64,000 nt of DNA from Halichondria panicea (Eukaryota > Porifera > Demospongiae > Suberitida > Halichondriidae). The notes under the pieces were generated by a model. The model had not been told where the DNA came from. It ran no database searches and saw only the letters and a program-made list of their open reading frames with translations. Positions 61,291 to 64,000 of the stretch are shown in pieces (the first letter of the stretch is position 1; the number at the start of each line of letters is the position of its first letter). Where the stretch lies: assembly GCF_963675165.1 (NCBI RefSeq), contig NC_087385.1:5969412-6033411 (forward strand), read 5' to 3'. The translations under genes were made by a program, and so were the position numbers.

Positions 61291-64000
61291 CTATAAATCT
61301 GAGCCCTGGTAACCAGGGGAATCAGGCCTGCTACCAACGTCACTGTTTATTGAGTTACTAGTGCTCCTTCGAGACAGAGAGAAAGTGGGGATAGAGTCGT
61401 CAGTTGAGTCTACTTTAGAGGGCTGCATGCTGTGTTCAGAACTGGTGAACACCTTGACAGTATGTAGGGAGGAGGGAGAATTGTGCTTCACAAGAGGCGA
61501 GTTGTTTCTCTGCTGTGTTGGTGGATTTGATGGTGACCCAGAGGACTCCTCAAGTGGTGGTGAGAGCAACTCCTCCCTACCATTGGCTTTGGCCCGCGCC
61601 AATACCAGCGGAGACACCTGGGGGAGGGGGAGGGGGGAGGGGGGAGGGGGGAGGGGGGTGAAATAATGATACAGGAAATTATGTACAGAACACAATTGAA
61701 GGAAATGTACAGAATGCAAACTAAATCCAATTGAAGTGAGCCTAGGAACTGAGGCAAATACATAGTACAACCTTCAGTGTACAAGAGTGCCTAAGTGTTC
61801 TACGATAATCTGCTTCACAAACCTTTCCCTCTGTAACGACGGCCATGGCCTCTGTAAAGTGAGGGTCGCACAATCGAGGAGTGCTCACTTGAGAGTCGGC
61901 ATCTGTTATATCCCCCTCCATCCCGGGAGTAGGGGTGACACTCTCATCCCCCGAGAAAATATCAGGCGGAGGAACGATGAACAATAGGCCCCTGTCTATG
62001 GAGCTCCCACTGAGAGCTGAGGGGAGATCACTGGCTAGGTCGTCATCATCGCCACTCAGCGGGGAGACAGGCGACTGTGTGTGTGTGTGTGTGTGGAGAG
62101 GGGGAGGGTTGAAACAGTGTCGTGAGTATCAAGTGAGGAGGTACGTGTATTTATTAAGTTGCTAAAGTTAATTATGCACTGCATGTACAGTGCTAAAGCA
62201 GTGCAACACACATCACAGTCATTGAGGGTAGCCAATACAAAAAAGCCCACCCACACACACCAGCATGAGGTCGTCACGTAGTGCCTCGTCCACCTCTGGG
62301 ATAGGTGAGGGTATATTGACCATCTCTGTGGAACCTGCCACATCCCTACCACCCTCTGTCTCGCTCCTTAATTCTGTGCATGGGAGGGGGAGGGAAACTG
62401 CATCACTAAAATACTGACAAATATACTATATACTGAAAAATGCATACTATGAAACTAGAAATGAGGCAAACACACTGCTGTGTATAGTGTACTGTCAAGA
62501 GAAATATAGCAACAAGGCGAATTGCAACAGTTTTTAATTAATGGTGAAATAATATATAGTATATAATTATTGTACCAGTGTTCTACAGCAAATTTTCAGC
62601 TCTCACCTGATGGTATAAAGTTGTTTTGACTGGATGTTGAGGAGCTGCTGACACACCCACTAGAGGGTGTGGTCAACTCAAGGGAGGTGGTCTCTCCAGC
62701 ACTGGAGATGGAGTCAGATGTCAGGTCAAGGTCCAACGGAGAAATGCTACACGGGGAGGTATACATGTATAGAGTAATGACTAGCAAGGTTTCACTTCCT
62801 AAGTATACATACATGTACATGTATAGGGAAATCCTGATATAAAAGGTCAAAATGTCAATACTAAATAAATTTGTGGGAAAATTGTACACTTAAGTGTTCT
62901 CAAAAGAGGACGCTAACAGGCAAGCCCTAGGGGCATGCCGGTTGCTAACAGTACTACCTTGGTAGAGACAACACATTCATATTATTTTGAGCAAGTATAC
63001 TGACCTGGCAACACTTGCTTGGAAGGACTGTCCACCGCCAGACATGATGAGCAGTTTAGAGAGATTCTTCTGTAGTTCGTGTATGATGTTGGTGAGGCGA
63101 TACTGAGTGTCAGTAATGATGCCCTTGGTGGGGTTGGGCACCATGATGTGGGACACTGCTGACGTTATGTCTCCAGCTGGGGTGGGGGTCAATATAGTGT
63201 TATATGCTACTGACACTATCACAGTCAGTGGAATATTGTGTATGTGTTAAAAAGAAGTTTACAGTTTATAAGGACGCTGAAGCATTAAACCCTCGGGCTG
63301 ATATAGGAGAAACAACTGTGTACAATGCATGACAACTTATCAACTAAAGCCGTACCTAATTCGATGGTGTTAAAGATGATTCCCTTTGACGGTGGTTGGT
63401 CCTCCTTAGGCTGGGGAGTAGTTCTCTCACTCACTCTCACTCCTTGCATGGCTCGCAGTATCCGCAGTTTGTCCTCGTGAAGCTTCTTCATATCCTCATC
63501 AATCTTGTTGAGTTGTTCTGGCAATGGAGAGTATACGATGAAGAAGCTAGTACTTACAGGTTATAAAGCTACCATATGAAACAAGACTGATGAATTTGAC
63601 AAGACACAGAACATTTGCAATCTAGGATTCAGCAATATTATTATGTAAAGGCAAAGGTCTTTAAAACGCTACAGAATACAAGTAATGGGAGCTGGATTAT
63701 TAGGAAATTGCAATTAAAATCACACAACACCTAAAAAGACAAAGCTTATAGGCTTTGGTTTCTCATGGATATATAGTATGCATGTACAGTAGTACTAGGC
63801 CCACCTCTTGGGTTGAGATGCATGGTCATAGCTGAGAGACCCAGCAGCACCTCATCTTCCACGGGAGAGACTGGCAGATCAGGTGAGACAGAAGTGTCCT
63901 GGGGGCCCATGAGCATCGCTCTCTTGATGGAGTCCTCCCATCTGTGTGTGTGTGTGTGTGTGCATGTGTGTGTGTGCATGTGTGTGTGTATGTGTGTTTG
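61291..64000 (-). CDS. 3' part of an unrecognised Ser/Thr-Pro-rich protein with a helical segment
   Basis: At least seven exons enter from the right edge: about 63940-63805, 63520-63357, 63178-63006, 62747-62607, 62372-62262, 62074-61823 and 61617-61291 (stop at 61293-61291). The oldest exon seen reads WEDSIKRAMLMGPQ. A coiled-coil-like stretch follows (EQLNKIDEDMKKLHEDKLRI), then YRLTNIIHELQKNLSKLLIM. The remaining 350 or so residues are low-complexity, acidic and full of SP/TP sites (FIVPPPDIFSGDESVTPTPG, NSPLVKHNSPSSL, RPDSPG), so probably a disordered phosphorylated tail. I cannot name the family without the 5' part. Confidence 0.65.
61620..61659 (+). repeat. G-run tract, possible G-quadruplex
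   Basis: gggggagggggaggggggag continued by two more G6 runs gives six G-runs of 5-6 separated by single A. On the sense (minus) strand it is the C/T tract directly before the last exon's acceptor at 61617. Confidence 0.85.
63942..64000. repeat. (GT)n microsatellite at the right edge
   Basis: GT repeats with tgcatg and tatg interruptions, next to the exon boundary near 63942 and running off the window. Confidence 0.85.

Overview
The window is 64 kb of compact, intron-rich eukaryotic DNA. It is metazoan: it carries RASGRP, AKT, an FH1-FH2 formin, RGS22, LIN52, a CARD protein and a MAM/cadherin/Ig/FN3 receptor. Most introns are about 45-800 bp with GT-AG ends, intergenic gaps are a few hundred bp, and (CA)n tracts are frequent. 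The gene set and this compactness suggest an early-branching animal, most likely a demosponge of the Amphimedon kind. That placement is inference; no species-specific marker was identified. No rRNA, tRNA, CRISPR array or prokaryotic feature was seen.

Layout, left to right (start codons in parentheses): 5' part of a mitochondrial-presequence gene (-, 540); ZMYND12 (+, 731-2310); an equilibrative nucleoside transporter (-, 5549-2534); a six-span membrane protein (+, 6047-7723); LIN52 (-, 8721-7881); a WW-BAG co-chaperone (+, 9025-9441); a secreted Cys-rich protein (+, 9649-10736); RGS22 (-, 16694-11132); a RING-kinase fusion (-, 24662-16998); AKT (+, 25056-29938); a formin (-, 34574-~30207); RASGRP (+, 34987-40830); a CARD-only protein (+, 41456-41770); a large adhesion receptor (-, 49271-41941); a TTC3-like RING E3 ligase (+, 49477-60791); and the 3' part of an unrecognised Ser/Pro-rich protein (-, from the right edge to 61291).

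Six of these genes' neighbours form head-to-head pairs whose start codons are only 190-500 bp apart, so many promoters must be shared. Exon chains were joined by eye using splice sites and reading phase. For ZMYND12, the transporter, LIN52, the six-span protein, the secreted protein, the RING-kinase, AKT and RASGRP every phase closes and the summed length is a whole number of codons. Those models are strong. RGS22, formin, the receptor and TTC3 are secure in identity but have some uncertain exon edges.

Functionally the block mixes signalling (AKT, RASGRP, RGS22, RING-kinase), cytoskeleton (formin), cilia (ZMYND12, probably RGS22), cell cycle (LIN52), proteostasis (BAG, TTC3), innate-type adaptors (CARD) and adhesion. 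It is not an operon. The most unusual items are the RING-TKL kinase with a proline-rich tail, the MAM-cadherin-Ig-FN3-MAM-MAM receptor, the tandemly repeated splice donors inside the RASGRP C1 domain, two hairpin-type minisatellites, at least two families of short inverted-repeat elements, and a long intronic foldback.
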